Shown: one piece after another, positions 26,990 through 36,169 of the stretch
Layout: every line of letters begins with the position of its first letter
How positions within the stretch are numbered: position 1 is the first letter of the stretch
Assembly (NCBI GenBank): GCA_028345195.1
Contig: JAOMCX010000007.1
Coordinates: forward strand, 1 to 59,836
Source: Candidatus Nitrosopelagicus sp.
GTDB taxonomy: Archaea > Thermoproteota > Nitrososphaeria > Nitrososphaerales > Nitrosopumilaceae
Length of the DNA: 59,836 bases
Direction of reading: 5' to 3'
The notes under the pieces: model-generated
The model's database searches: none
The model's input: the letters and a program-made list of their open reading frames with translations, nothing else
What the model was told of the DNA's origin: nothing
Position numbers and translations under genes: made by a program

Positions 26990-27670
26990 TTAGATTAATG
27001 AATCAATTAGATTTTCAAATGTAGAGTATGGATGAGCGCCTACAACTCTTTGTGACTCCCCAGATAATGTATTTACAATCATGAATGTAGGAGTACTGTT
27101 TGCTCCAAATTCAGTAACAGCCACTTGTCTGTTATAATTAACTCTAGCATAATGATCATCAGTGGTCATACACTTGTCAAACTGTTCAATATCCAAACCT
27201 AAGTTAAATGCAAAAGCTTGTAATCGGGTAGCGCTGGCCCAACCACCATCTATTTCATCTTCTTGGTATGTGAAAAGCATTGAATGATATTCCCAATATT
27301 TTCCTTGATCATCTGCACAGTATGTTGCTTCAGAAGCAGGAATCGAATCACTACCTAGAAATGGCATATCAACAAAAACAAGATTTGCTTTTCCAGTGTT
27401 AATATAATTTTCAATGATTTGGGGTCGAGTTTCTTCAAACCAAAGTTTACACATGTGGCATTGGTAATCACCAACTTCAATAATTGTTACAGTTGCAGTT
27501 TTAGAACCTAATACAGGTGCTTGTTTTAGTTCAAGTGTTTTAAATTCATCATCATTAGTGGAAGTCCGAGGAGTGTCAAAGTCAGACATGTATGATGTGG
27601 CAAACGTTACAAGTATTACAACTAGCACTACAGCTGCACCAGCAACTGCAATTTTCTTTGTATCCACCAT
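26990..27670 (-). CDS. DsbA-family thiol-disulfide oxidoreductase
   Basis: A 226-residue membrane-anchored thioredoxin-fold protein. Residues about 7-28 form a transmembrane anchor; a low-complexity linker leads into the catalytic domain with 'VGDYQCHMCKLWFEE' (Cys71/Cys74) and the cis-Pro loop 'NSTPTFMIVN'. The active site faces outside. Its family forms or isomerises disulfides in exported proteins such as the cupredoxins. Extra cysteines ('ATYCADDQ', 'DKCMTTD') match the usual helical insertion pair. Confidence 0.85.
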   Translation of the reverse strand: MVDTKKIAVAGAAVVLVVILVTFATSYMSDFDTPRTSTNDDEFKTLELKQAPVLGSKTATVTIIEVGDYQCHMCKLWFEETRPQIIENYINTGKANLVFVDMPFLGSDSIPASEATYCADDQGKYWEYHSMLFTYQEDEIDGGWASATRLQAFAFNLGLDIEQFDKCMTTDDHYARVNYNRQVAVTEFGANSTPTFMIVNTLSGESQRVVGAHPYSTFENLIDSLI

Positions 27671-27724
27671 GAATTTTAGAAGAGGAATTTAATTAAAAAA
27701 CCTTGCATTGTCTCTAAGATTATA

Positions 27725-27850
27725 TTATTTGCGCCTGAACAAACTCATGATTTTTTGGGCGACGGAATCAATAGGGCAAGAGCTACATGAGACTTCAGAA
27801 TTTTCAGCCTCAATTTGTTCATCCATATCATTTTGTTTTTTTTCATCCAT
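27725..27850 (-). CDS. 41-aa CxxC microprotein
   Basis: An acidic N-terminal half (MDEKKQNDMDEQIEAEN) is followed by a CSSC pair and a basic, amphipathic end 'KIMSLFRRK'. The frame has a clear box A (TTTATAA) with 22 bases to the ATG, fitting a leaderless gene. It lies 54 bases upstream of the DsbA-like gene on the same strand and may lead the thiol-redox operon. Family unknown; the CxxC could bind metal or carry a disulfide. Confidence 0.6.
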   Translation of the reverse strand: MDEKKQNDMDEQIEAENSEVSCSSCPIDSVAQKIMSLFRRK

Positions 27851-27872
27851 GTGCTCATAAATCAAAAATAGG

Positions 27873-27879
27873 TTATAAA
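27873..27879 (-). promoter_or_regulatory. Box A of the 41-aa CxxC gene
   Basis: TTTATAA on the minus strand, 23-29 bases before the ATG, in the expected position for a leaderless archaeal promoter. Confidence 0.5.
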
Positions 27880-28026
27880 CAATTTGACAAAATTTACAAT
27901 TACACTATTCACCATAGGAATCAATTAATTCTAAGCATGGGTTTATTAGACGATCGAATTGAGTCAGATTAGAAATAATGATAGATTAGGTTCGCTTTCT
28001 CTGTCATTGCTTTAGACAGAAAAAAA

Positions 28027-29382
28027 ATGAACACATTTGATGAATTAAAAATAAATGAAGACATAATGAGATCCATCAAGGAGCTCGGATTTACCAAACC
28101 TTTTCCAATACAAGCACAAGCAATACCTGAACTTTTACAAGGAAATGATGTAATTGGTCAAGCGCATACAGGAACTGGAAAAACAGCCACATTTGGAATA
28201 CCAATGCTACAAAACATCATCCATGGAGGAGGAATTCAAGGACTAGTAATTGCGCCAACAAGAGAATTAGCAATGCAGATTACAGAAGAAATAAAGAAAG
28301 TTGGAAAGTACACTAAAATCAAAGTAGTAACAGTTTATGGAGGACAAGGAATTGGAATTCAATTAGATGCACTACGTAGAAAACCAGAGATAGTAGTTGC
28401 AACACCTGGAAGATTAATTGATCATTTGGATAATGGTTCAATCAGAACTAATGATATCAAACATGTCGTATTAGATGAAGCAGATGTAATGCTGGATATG
28501 GGATTCATAGAAGATATCGAATATGTTCTACAAAAAGTTCCAGGAAATAGAATTACGTCATTATTTTCAGCAACAATGCCACCTGAAATTCTTAGACTAG
28601 CAGACAAATATCTAAACAATCCAAAGAATATTCTAATTGATTCAGATGATTTAAGTGGAGAGGGAATTGATCAATCATTTTTAGTAATCAAGGATAGAGA
28701 GAAGCACAAGTATCTTACAGACTTCATTAATCAAAATAGAGGACAAGTAATAGTATTTTGTTCAACAAAAATTAGAACAAGAAATGTTGCAAGAGATTTA
28801 CAAAAATCCAGATACAAAGTAGTTGCAATTGAAGGAGATATGTCACAAAATAAACGAGAATATTCAATGATGAAATTTAGAAAAAATCAAGCAGACATAT
28901 TGGTTGCAACAGATGTTGCAGCAAGAGGAATAGATGTTCCTAGAGTAGGCTTAGTAGTAAATTATGATGTTCCAAATCAAGATATGGTTTATTTCCATAG
29001 AATTGGCCGTACAGCAAGAGCAGGAGCAAAAGGAAGAGCGATTACATTAGTATCATACTCATCAATTGCCGATTGGAAATTTATTAAAAAACAAATTAAA
29101 TCAGATTTAACTGATCTAAATAAAAAGATGGGAATTGAAGTTCATATTCCAGACCCATTGAAACGTGATGTTGGACGACGTGTTGCACAACCAATGCGTT
29201 CAGGATATGGACGTAGGCCAAGTTACGGTGGAAGAAGTAGACCAAGTTATGGTGGGGGCGGAAGATCAAGTTATGGTGGTGGACGCAGTAGAGATGGACC
29301 CGCAAGAGACCAATACAAAAGAAGAAGCAGTACACGATCATCATATGGAAGACAAGGTAGAGATACAAAGAAAAAGTGGTAG
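28027..29382 (+). CDS. DEAD-box RNA helicase with Tyr-Gly-Gly/Arg-rich tail
   Basis: A 451-residue helicase. All core motifs are visible: Q motif region 'PFPIQAQAIPELLQG', 'HTGTGKT', 'PTRELAMQ', 'VLDEADVML', 'SAT', 'VATDVAARGIDVP' and 'HRIGRTARAG'. It should unwind RNA duplexes, for example in ribosome assembly or cold response. From about residue 390 the tail is low complexity (YGRRPSYGGRS...), similar to RGG/YGG RNA-binding tails. The start ATG follows an A-run. A single-domain Lrp-like gene lies 47 bases downstream. Confidence 0.95.
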   Translation: MNTFDELKINEDIMRSIKELGFTKPFPIQAQAIPELLQGNDVIGQAHTGTGKTATFGIPMLQNIIHGGGIQGLVIAPTRELAMQITEEIKKVGKYTKIKVVTVYGGQGIGIQLDALRRKPEIVVATPGRLIDHLDNGSIRTNDIKHVVLDEADVMLDMGFIEDIEYVLQKVPGNRITSLFSATMPPEILRLADKYLNNPKNILIDSDDLSGEGIDQSFLVIKDREKHKYLTDFINQNRGQVIVFCSTKIRTRNVARDLQKSRYKVVAIEGDMSQNKREYSMMKFRKNQADILVATDVAARGIDVPRVGLVVNYDVPNQDMVYFHRIGRTARAGAKGRAITLVSYSSIADWKFIKKQIKSDLTDLNKKMGIEVHIPDPLKRDVGRRVAQPMRSGYGRRPSYGGRSRPSYGGGGRSSYGGGRSRDGPARDQYKRRSSTRSSYGRQGRDTKKKW

Positions 29383-29429
29383 TTTACAACACTTAAAGAC
29401 AAGGATTAGTTAGAAAAGTGTAAGAAAAA

Positions 29430-29666
29430 ATGCATATCGGATTTGTTTTATTGAATTGTGATCTAGGTGCTGAAGAGTATATTTTAGAAGAATTACAACA
29501 AGTAGATGAAATAAAAAATGCATACGTTACATTTGGTGCATATGACATAATAGCAGAAATTCATGCAGATACACAGGAAGATTTTGAAAAAACAGTTTCA
29601 TTGAGAATTAGACAATTATCTAGAGTGGTTAGCACAATGACACTAAATGTCATTAAAGGCGAATGA
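29430..29666 (+). CDS. Stand-alone Lrp/AsnC ligand-binding (RAM) domain
   Basis: A 78-residue protein that is almost entirely an Lrp-type effector-binding domain: 'YVTFGAYDIIAEIHADTQEDFEKTV' and 'SRVVSTMTLNVIKGE'. No DNA-binding helix-turn-helix is present. Such single-domain proteins may bind amino acids and modulate full-length Lrp regulators, or act alone. Target not evident. Confidence 0.85.
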   Translation: MHIGFVLLNCDLGAEEYILEELQQVDEIKNAYVTFGAYDIIAEIHADTQEDFEKTVSLRIRQLSRVVSTMTLNVIKGE

Positions 29667-29693
29667 CACTTATACGAAAAAAAAAGTGAAACT

Positions 29694-29984
29694 GTGTTGC
29701 AGCAAATTGAATATTCTGGAACAGTGTGGGCACTAAGTCACAATGACCCAGAACCACTAATTGAACACAGCATAAAAAAATTACAAGATTATGGCATCAA
29801 AAAAGAAGATATCAAAATAGTTGATGCACCAGATAGTCCAGAAGTTGGGCAAGTAGTGGTAGAAATTTGGCCACATGAACTAGTTATTGCTAGAATTAGA
29901 ACTGTAAGAGGTGAATCTTTTATCAGCGGAACAGAACTCAACATAGAATTAAAATCAGATGAAGCAGGAAAATATATCGATTAG
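29694..29984 (+). CDS. Hypothetical 96-aa protein
   Basis: Starts with GTG-TTG. The protein is a small alpha/beta domain with 'GTVWALSHNDPEPLIEHSIK' and 'DAPDSPEVGQVVVEIWPHEL'. I do not recognise it. It lies between the RAM-domain gene and a membrane-anchored gene with spacings of 27 and 3 bases, so these genes probably form one transcript. Confidence 0.6.
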   Translation: MLQQIEYSGTVWALSHNDPEPLIEHSIKKLQDYGIKKEDIKIVDAPDSPEVGQVVVEIWPHELVIARIRTVRGESFISGTELNIELKSDEAGKYID

Positions 29985-29987
29985 TAA

Positions 29988-30494
29988 TTGAAAAAACGCA
30001 AGGCAAAAAAATCTAAAAGTAAATTTCCAATTATCATTATCGGTGCAGTCATGATAGGAATCATTGTTTTTTACTTCTATTCAGCAGATCAGGCAAAAAT
30101 TCGGGGGTTTGCATTTGGAAATGAGATTCAAACATTACAAGAAGAAATCCAAGAAGAGCAAGGACTATTCATTTCAAGCATAGCAAAATGGAATGAGAAT
30201 ACAATATCAGATACAGAAATGATTAGAATTGGAGAAAGACACATTGAAACATTCAATGAATTATTAGACAAATATGATGAATTACAACCACCAGATGCCT
30301 TCTCAAGATCCGTAAAACTACTAAAATTATCATTAGATTATCAAATTGAGTCACATGAACATCGTTTAGGATGGATAAAAAATGGAGATGAACTAGAATT
30401 AATCAGATCCCAAGAATTAACACAGCTATCATTTGAAGCAGAGCAAGCAGGATTAAAATCATTTAACGATGCAAAATCAGGAATAGAACAGTAA
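29988..30494 (+). CDS. Membrane-anchored helical protein, unknown
   Basis: A 168-residue protein with a TTG start, a Lys-rich N-terminus (KKRKAKKSKSK) followed by one transmembrane helix at about residues 12-31. The remainder is predicted helical with heptad-like Leu/Glu spacing, facing outside if the positive-inside rule holds. Function unknown. The TTG is three bases after the upstream stop. Confidence 0.6.
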   Translation: MKKRKAKKSKSKFPIIIIGAVMIGIIVFYFYSADQAKIRGFAFGNEIQTLQEEIQEEQGLFISSIAKWNENTISDTEMIRIGERHIETFNELLDKYDELQPPDAFSRSVKLLKLSLDYQIESHEHRLGWIKNGDELELIRSQELTQLSFEAEQAGLKSFNDAKSGIEQ

Positions 30495-30525
30495 ATCTTT
30501 AAGCGTTTAAGGTTATAGCATTTTT

Positions 30526-31290
30526 ATGAAAAAATTAGTATTTTTAATTCCATTATTATTTTTAGTGCAACCAGCGTTTGGTGAGATAATAGTTGAAAAT
30601 GATCAAACGTACATTGGAAATGACGGTATAATGCACATTGTAGGTGAAATTAAGAATGATTCAAAATCACCAGTTAATAAAATAAAAATTATAGCCACAC
30701 TAATTGATGAAGATGGAAAAATACTGGATACGATAAATGGAAAAGTTATGTCAAATATAATAATGCCAGGAATGAAAGGTAGTTTCGATATAATTACAAA
30801 TGAAAAAAAAATTGATAGTGTTTTAGGTTATGATTTAGGATTTGAATATAAACTCGCAGCACCAAAAAATCAAGCCATTGAAATTGTTTCATCAGAAATG
30901 AAAAGAGACCAATTAAATAATTTAATAATTTCAGGAACTATTGAAAATAATGGAGAGATTACTGCCAACATGATAAACGTCGTTGCGACATTATATGACA
31001 GAAATGGAAAAGTGTTAACAGTTTCAAAAATTCAAACACAACCAGATTTTTTGAGAGCTGGTGAAGAAAGTCACTTTTTGGTTCCAATTTATGAGAAAAA
31101 TCAATCAATGAATGTAGCAGATTATACCATAATTGCAGAATCAGATGAGTATGCAGCAGTTCCAGAGTTTCCATTAGGTTCTGGTGCACTATTAATAATT
31201 TCAGTATCATCATATGTGATTTTTTCGAGAAATCCTGAAAGAATCACTAATGCCCTTGATAGATGTTCAAAGATTTTGGCTCGACAATAA
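30526..31290 (+). CDS. Exported protein with two FxLYD-like domains and a PEF-type C-terminal tail
   Basis: A 254-residue protein. Residues 1-19 are a signal peptide (MKKLVFLIPLLFLVQPAFG). Two repeats follow with the FxLYD pattern, 'GEIKNDSKSPVNKIKIIATL.D.DGK' and 'GTIENNGEITANMINVVATLYDRNGK'. Near the C-terminus is 'VPEFPLG' (residues 212-218), then a hydrophobic stretch and Arg, the plan of a PEF-CTERM/PEFG-type sorting signal recognised by archaeosortases. An extra tail after the Arg ('NPERITNALDRCSKILARQ') is longer than usual. It may be a substrate of the archaeosortase homologue in this window. Confidence 0.75.
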   Translation: MKKLVFLIPLLFLVQPAFGEIIVENDQTYIGNDGIMHIVGEIKNDSKSPVNKIKIIATLIDEDGKILDTINGKVMSNIIMPGMKGSFDIITNEKKIDSVLGYDLGFEYKLAAPKNQAIEIVSSEMKRDQLNNLIISGTIENNGEITANMINVVATLYDRNGKVLTVSKIQTQPDFLRAGEESHFLVPIYEKNQSMNVADYTIIAESDEYAAVPEFPLGSGALLIISVSSYVIFSRNPERITNALDRCSKILARQ

Positions 31291-31322
31291 TTCTTATACA
31301 TACACACAAACAAGAATGTTAA

Positions 31323-31607
31323 ATGACAATTTCAGATGAGAATAAAAAATTTTTAGAAGGATTACTGCAATACTACATTGAACAAGCTGATTCTTACAAT
31401 CAATTTGCAAATGAATACAGTAAATTTTCTAGTTCTAAAAGGGAGATAGCATTCGGAGTAATAGTCGGTACAGTCTATTCAGCATTTTTACAGACATATT
31501 CAAATCAGCAATTGGAAGTTAGATTAGACGATATACAGGAATTTCATGAATTTATGAGAGACAATATCGAAAAAATAACCAAGGCATTAGACCAAAAGAA
31601 GCTATAG
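31323..31607 (+). CDS. Hypothetical 94-aa helical protein
   Basis: A small helical protein with a sequence such as 'LLQYYIEQADSYNQFANEYS' and 'DDIQEFHEFMRDNIEKITKAL'. It contains a hydrophobic central stretch 'IAFGVIVGTVYSAFL' that is too short and polar-flanked to call a membrane helix. Family not recognised. Confidence 0.55.
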   Translation: MTISDENKKFLEGLLQYYIEQADSYNQFANEYSKFSSSKREIAFGVIVGTVYSAFLQTYSNQQLEVRLDDIQEFHEFMRDNIEKITKALDQKKL

Positions 31608-31640
31608 GTAGGAATAAATCCAAACAGAATGACGATGATT

Positions 31641-31961
31641 ATGTCAGAAATAATTGGATATAAGATTCAGCAAATTGTTGACAATGGTCAAGCAATTCAA
31701 ATTGCACTTGCCGAAGATGTTCAAACAGAACCAATTTCACAAAAGCAATTGATTATGGAAAATGTTTCAAAGAAATTGGATCAAGACACAAAAGAACAAG
31801 TCATGCCATTGCTTGAAGCAATGCTTCAAGCACAACCAACTATCAAAATGAAGAGTTATGCACAAACAAATATCTCAATTACTATGCCAAAAAATAGATA
31901 TGAAAAACTTGGCAGACCGCAAGTTGGGCAAGTTTTAAGAATAGATATACAAAAAATTTAG
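31641..31961 (+). CDS. Hypothetical 106-aa protein
   Basis: A soluble protein '[20 protein letters not shown]' with a '[39 protein letters not shown]' end that resembles a small beta-barrel. No recognised family. I place the start at the third in-frame ATG of a cluster because AATAAAT then lies 22-28 bases upstream. The stop shares TTAG with the convergent gene. Confidence 0.6.
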   Translation: MSEIIGYKIQQIVDNGQAIQIALAEDVQTEPISQKQLIMENVSKKLDQDTKEQVMPLLEAMLQAQPTIKMKSYAQTNISITMPKNRYEKLGRPQVGQVLRIDIQKI

Positions 31962-33982
31962 AGATTTTCTTCTATTTTAGATAATTCAGATAATGGTAAA
32001 GAGCAAGTAAAGTTTTTACAAATAGTTACATTTGTTTTTTCCGAGAATTCTTTTCCTTCAAAAAAGGGATATGTAGATAATAATTTCAAATTTTCTTCAT
32101 CTTTAATTTGAATTATAATTCCTTCAGGTATGAATTTCTTATACAAAGAATTTACAATTTCAGAGTTTTCAGAATTAATTATTGTAATTTCTGTGGGATG
32201 CTTAAGATACAGATTCATTACATTAAGCAGATATCCAAATGCAAATGGATTTTCTGCAGCAGAAGTACCATTTAATTCCAAAATTTGCTTAGATATTTTA
32301 AGAAATTTTTCATCATTTACAAGATGATGAAGTTTCAGTAATGCATTTGCAGCAACTGAATTTCCAGAGGGAACAGATAAATCATAATAATTTTTTGGGC
32401 GAACTATCAAAGATTCATGTGTGTCAGCTGTAAAGTAAAATGTTTTTTCAGATTCATTCCAGAAATGTTCTATCATATAATTTGCAATTTTCTGAGCCAT
32501 ATCAAGAAAATATGCGTCAGATGTTATCTCAAAAACATCAATAAGAGAATTTACAAGATATGCATAATCATCTAAATATCCGTTTAATTTTGGAGTATCA
32601 TTTTTGAAGGTTCTATGTATGAATCCATGTTTAGAGAATTGTTCTGAAAAATATTTGGCGGCATTTGTGGCAGCGTTAAGATATTTTTCATTTCCTGAAA
32701 TTCTATAACCTTTAGCATATGCAGAAATCATCATAGAATTCCATGACGTGATAATTTTATCGTCAGTTCCAGGTTGATCACGTTTATCTCTTACATCAAG
32801 TAGTTTTTTTGATGAACGTTTCAAAAGTTCAGTAATTTCATCTTCAGTTTTATTAAATTTGAATGAAAGAGATGAGATATTGATATTATTTGCTAGAATT
32901 GTATTTCCTTCAAAGTTTCCACCATCAGTAACATCGTAATAAATACAAAATATTTCAGAATCATCGCCTAAGATACTTTCAATTTCACGTTTTTTCCAAA
33001 CAAAAGTCTGTCCTTCTTCTCCATTGGTATCTGCATCTTGAGCAGAATAAAATAAACCTGTAGTAGATGTCATTTCACGTAGTACATAGTCAAGAGTTTT
33101 TGTGACAACACTGAGGTAGAACGGATCTTTTGTAATTTGATACGCTTCAGCATACACAGGAGGTAAAAGTGCATTGTCATACAACATTTTTTCAAAATGA
33201 GGTACAAGCCAGCGTCCATCAGTCGAATATCTATGAAATCCACCACCAATTTGATCAAAGATTCCGCCTTTAGCCATTTTTTTTAATGTCATTAACGCAA
33301 ACTCTTGAAATTTTGTGATTCCTGAGAGTTTAGAGTATCTAAACATGAAAGAAAGATTTGCAGCGTTTGGAAATTTAGGTGCTTGACCAAATCCACCATA
33401 GTTAGTATCTGCAACCTGTAAAAGATTAACTGCAGCCTCATCCAAAATAGCTTTTTCAATTTCCCCACCATCAGAAACGCGTTCTAATTTAGTAAGATTT
33501 GACATGAATTGTTCGGCGGAAGTGCCGACATCTTTTGGTTTTTCCTTCCATGCTTGTGCCAACTGTCGACATAAACTACCAAAGCCAGGTCTTCCATAGG
33601 AATCAAGAACTGGAAAATATGTTCCAACGTAAAATGGTTTTTGTTCAGGCGTCAAGAATACACTTAGTGGCCATCCTCCTTGACCAGTTGACATTTGACA
33701 TATTTTTTGGTAAATATCATCCAAGTCTGGTCGTTCTTCACGATCAACTTTGATATTAATAAAATTTTCATTCATAATTTTTGCCACATCGTCATTTTCA
33801 AATGACTCATGAGCCATAACATGACACCAGTGACAAGAGCTGTAACCGACAGATAAGAAAATAGGTTTATTTTCATCTTTTGCTTTTTTTAATGATTCAT
33901 CATTCCAAGAGTACCATTCAACAGGATTATCTTTGTGTTGAAGCAAATATGGACTTGTTTCTTTAGATAGATTATTGGGCAT
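31958..33982 (-). CDS. YyaL/SSP411-type thioredoxin-domain protein (DUF255 plus glucan-hydrolase-like barrel)
   Basis: A 674-residue protein. The N-terminal thioredoxin-like domain carries '[16 protein letters not shown]' (Cys50/Cys53). The C-terminal two thirds is an alpha/alpha-barrel-like region of the N-acylglucosamine epimerase type ('[25 protein letters not shown]'). The family is widespread and includes human SPATA20; the function is not established. It is cytosolic, with no signal peptide. Confidence 0.88.
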   Translation of the reverse strand: MPNNLSKETSPYLLQHKDNPVEWYSWNDESLKKAKDENKPIFLSVGYSSCHWCHVMAHESFENDDVAKIMNENFINIKVDREERPDLDDIYQKICQMSTGQGGWPLSVFLTPEQKPFYVGTYFPVLDSYGRPGFGSLCRQLAQAWKEKPKDVGTSAEQFMSNLTKLERVSDGGEIEKAILDEAAVNLLQVADTNYGGFGQAPKFPNAANLSFMFRYSKLSGITKFQEFALMTLKKMAKGGIFDQIGGGFHRYSTDGRWLVPHFEKMLYDNALLPPVYAEAYQITKDPFYLSVVTKTLDYVLREMTSTTGLFYSAQDADTNGEEGQTFVWKKREIESILGDDSEIFCIYYDVTDGGNFEGNTILANNINISSLSFKFNKTEDEITELLKRSSKKLLDVRDKRDQPGTDDKIITSWNSMMISAYAKGYRISGNEKYLNAATNAAKYFSEQFSKHGFIHRTFKNDTPKLNGYLDDYAYLVNSLIDVFEITSDAYFLDMAQKIANYMIEHFWNESEKTFYFTADTHESLIVRPKNYYDLSVPSGNSVAANALLKLHHLVNDEKFLKISKQILELNGTSAAENPFAFGYLLNVMNLYLKHPTEITIINSENSEIVNSLYKKFIPEGIIIQIKDEENLKLLSTYPFFEGKEFSEKTNVTICKNFTCSLPLSELSKIEENL

Positions 33983-34018
33983 TATGATAATTCATAGTAT
34001 TGATTATTTGTATGTAAT

Positions 34019-34252
34019 CTAAATTTTCCAGATTGCCGTATCATTACGTTTGTAAATTTCTATGTTAATCTGTTTTAGTAATTTTTGCTTTGATTTTTCT
34101 GCTTTTTTTTCGTTGCTGTAATCTTTCTTTTTTAACAATTTGTCTAGAAGAATGAGTTGATCATCACTTAGATTTTTGAAACTTCCATTTTTAGTTACTA
34201 AATTTAGCAGTTCAACACGTCGAAAATCATCTTTTTTTAAAATTTCAGCCAT
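34019..34252 (-). CDS. Hypothetical 77-aa basic protein
   Basis: A small Lys-rich helical protein starting MAEILKKDDFRRVELL. No cysteines or recognised motif. The gene is divergent from the alcohol dehydrogenase gene. Possibly a conserved lineage protein; function unknown. Confidence 0.5.
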   Translation of the reverse strand: MAEILKKDDFRRVELLNLVTKNGSFKNLSDDQLILLDKLLKKKDYSNEKKAEKSKQKLLKQINIEIYKRNDTAIWKI

Positions 34253-34276
34253 ACTTAGAATAAAGAACGTCCTACT

Positions 34277-34286
34277 AAAAATAAAT
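34277..34286 (+). promoter_or_regulatory. Box A of the alcohol dehydrogenase gene
   Basis: AAAAATAAAT lies 23-32 bases before the ATG at 34309, which supports that start over the ATG at 34285 inside the promoter. Confidence 0.45.
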
Positions 34287-34308
34287 GTGTGTTAGATTAG
34301 GCACAGTT

Positions 34309-35346
34309 ATGACAGAAATGATGCGTGCAATGGTTCTTTCAGAATGTAAGAAGATTGAAGACAAGCCATTAAAATTAACAAATATTGAAAGACATTCAAT
34401 AAATAATCCTGATGAAGTTTTAATCAAGATTGAAGCATGTGGCGTATGTCATTCTCAACTACATGGAATAGAAGGAGATTGGCAAGAGATAGGAATTCCT
34501 CCATCATTCCCAACAGTACCAGGACATGAGGTGGTTGGAAAAATTATCGAGATTGGGGATAAAGTTACAAAATTTAGAATTGGTGATAGAGTTGGAATAA
34601 CACCACTTTTGAAATCATGTATGAATTGCACATATTGTAATGAAGGAAAAGAATACCTTTGTGAAGATAACGAAATAACCGGTGAAACATTACGCGGAGG
34701 TTATACAGAATTTATTAATGCATCAGAAAACTTTCTGACAAAAGTTCCAGAAAGTATGTCATCAGAATATGCAGCACCATTATTTTGTCCAGGAATAACG
34801 GCATACAAAGCAGTAAAAGCAGCAGAACCTGAAAAAAATAAAAAAATTGCAATTTACGGAATTGGCGGAGTAGGGCATATGGCAATACAATTTGCCAAGG
34901 TAGAAGGGTGTGAAGTAACAGGCATATCAAGAAAGAAAGAGCACCTGAATGTTGCAGAGAATCTTGGTGCAGAGAAAACATTTCAATTTACAGAATCACA
35001 AGATGAATTTTTGAATAAAGTTAAAGAGGATTATGGATTATTTGATGCTGCAATTGTATTTGCACCATCAGATATTGTAACAGATACAGCCATAAAATCA
35101 GTAAAGAAAGGAGGTACTGTAATAATTGCCACGGTAGGTAAAATTCCAAATTTCCTAGCGTTTGAAGAAAAAACAGTTAGAGGTACATTAATTGGTTCTA
35201 TGAAAGATATGGAAAAAGTAATTGAGATTGCACAAAAAAATAATTTCAGGGTTGTTACAGAATCATTTCCATTAGAACAGGCAAATGAAGTACTTGAGCG
35301 GTTAAAAAATTCAAATATCGAAGCACGTGCAGTTCTAATTCCTTAA
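34309..35346 (+). CDS. Zinc-dependent alcohol dehydrogenase (medium chain)
   Basis: About 345 residues. The catalytic zinc site is seen as 'ACGVCHSQLHG' and 'VPGHEVVG', and the structural zinc as four cysteines in 'CMNCTYCNEGKEYLC'. The NAD(P)-binding loop is 'IYGIGGVGHMAIQFAK'. The enzyme should oxidise alcohols or reduce aldehydes; the substrate is unknown. The N-terminus begins 'MTEMMRAMVLSECK'. Confidence 0.9.
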   Translation: MTEMMRAMVLSECKKIEDKPLKLTNIERHSINNPDEVLIKIEACGVCHSQLHGIEGDWQEIGIPPSFPTVPGHEVVGKIIEIGDKVTKFRIGDRVGITPLLKSCMNCTYCNEGKEYLCEDNEITGETLRGGYTEFINASENFLTKVPESMSSEYAAPLFCPGITAYKAVKAAEPEKNKKIAIYGIGGVGHMAIQFAKVEGCEVTGISRKKEHLNVAENLGAEKTFQFTESQDEFLNKVKEDYGLFDAAIVFAPSDIVTDTAIKSVKKGGTVIIATVGKIPNFLAFEEKTVRGTLIGSMKDMEKVIEIAQKNNFRVVTESFPLEQANEVLERLKNSNIEARAVLIP

Positions 35347-35370
35347 ATTGCTAGGAATTTTGTTACAAAC

Positions 35371-35523
35371 ATGATTTGTAGACGCTGTCATCATACAGAT
35401 GAAATTCATAAAACTACCACATCCTCAGAGTCAATACTAAGAAGAGGATCTTGCCAAATTCCAGATTGTACATGTAATCAGTTTTTAGATGTATTTGAAG
35501 AGATTGATGATGAACAACTCTAG
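35371..35523 (+). CDS. 50-aa zinc-binding microprotein
   Basis: A short gene 24 bases after the alcohol dehydrogenase stop. The peptide starts MICRRCHHTDEIHK and continues to 'SCQIPDCTCNQFLDVFEE'. It has a CxxC-HH group and a C-x4-C-x-C group, enough to bind a zinc ion. The acidic tail ends IDDEQL. Not recognised, but the Cys/His pattern is hard to explain by chance. Confidence 0.65.
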   Translation: MICRRCHHTDEIHKTTTSSESILRRGSCQIPDCTCNQFLDVFEEIDDEQL

Positions 35524-35553
35524 TCATATATAGGAAAAAAGGATTTCAAAAAC

Positions 35554-35790
35554 ATGGATAAACACGCACCGAAAGAAGAAATGATTAAAGATTTGGAAAA
35601 TATCTTGGCAAAAATCAATGCTTTGGAGGTCACCGCTAAAGATGAAGAAGCAAAAGCTAATGTTAAAATTTTAAGAAAACTTACAGAGGGACAAATTCAT
35701 TCAATCAATGAATTTGATCACTTGAAAAAAGCAATTGATCTTCTTACAATGCAATTATTTGAAGTTAAAGATAAAATAAATTCAAAATAA
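35554..35790 (+). CDS. Hypothetical 78-aa helical protein
   Basis: A Lys/Glu-rich helical protein starting MDKHAPKEEMIKDLENIL, probably a coiled-coil hairpin. No recognised family. It lies 30 bases after the 50-aa zinc protein and directly abuts the convergent gene. Confidence 0.55.
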   Translation: MDKHAPKEEMIKDLENILAKINALEVTAKDEEAKANVKILRKLTEGQIHSINEFDHLKKAIDLLTMQLFEVKDKINSK

Positions 35791-36114
35791 TCATTCAGTC
35801 TGACATAGAGGACGATATTTCGATATAATTTTGTCTACAATACGTTTTCTTTCTGGCGCTTCAGACTCCCATAGAGGTAAAATTGCGAGATAAAGACTCT
35901 CTTCATTGCCAGCATGTTGAATCCAGCACTTGAAATTATCATTTTGTGTGAAAAAGTCTTTCTGATCGGTTTTGTCAGATTCACCAGCATGAAGTGGTAT
36001 AAAGCCGGATTTATTCTGGTTGAAAATTATGTAAACTACTTTATCCATAGGCGGGCCCCATTCGGATAGCTTGATAGGTCCAAGAAATTCATAATGAAGA
36101 ATTTGAATTGTCAC
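35791..36114 (-). CDS. Hypothetical 107-aa protein, GIY-YIG-like pattern
   Basis: The sequence 'VVYIIFNQNKSGFIPLHAGES' followed by a central Cys-containing strand and 'ESEAPERKRIVDKIISKYRPLCQ' resembles the layout of a GIY-YIG-type domain (hydrophobic YII strand, gap, then an ERK helix and YxP.C end). The catalytic GIY/YIG Tyr pair is not clear, so I treat this as a fold hint only. It is divergent from the cupredoxin gene. Confidence 0.5.
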   Translation of the reverse strand: MTIQILHYEFLGPIKLSEWGPPMDKVVYIIFNQNKSGFIPLHAGESDKTDQKDFFTQNDNFKCWIQHAGNEESLYLAILPLWESEAPERKRIVDKIISKYRPLCQTE

Positions 36115-36137
36115 TAATGAAATTAAGAAGGCTCAAG

Positions 36138-36145
36138 TTTTAAAT
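36138..36145 (+). promoter_or_regulatory. Box A of the 203-aa cupredoxin gene
   Basis: TTTTAAAT, 25-32 bases upstream of the ATG, consistent with a leaderless transcript. Confidence 0.5.
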
Positions 36146-36169
36146 TTGCCTAATTTTGCCTCAAAGTAA

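Noticed and set aside
27787-27972. Plus-strand frame in the gap before the helicase gene
   Set aside because: It lies opposite the better supported 41-aa minus-strand gene, and its in-frame end gives only an 11-residue peptide after the last ATG.
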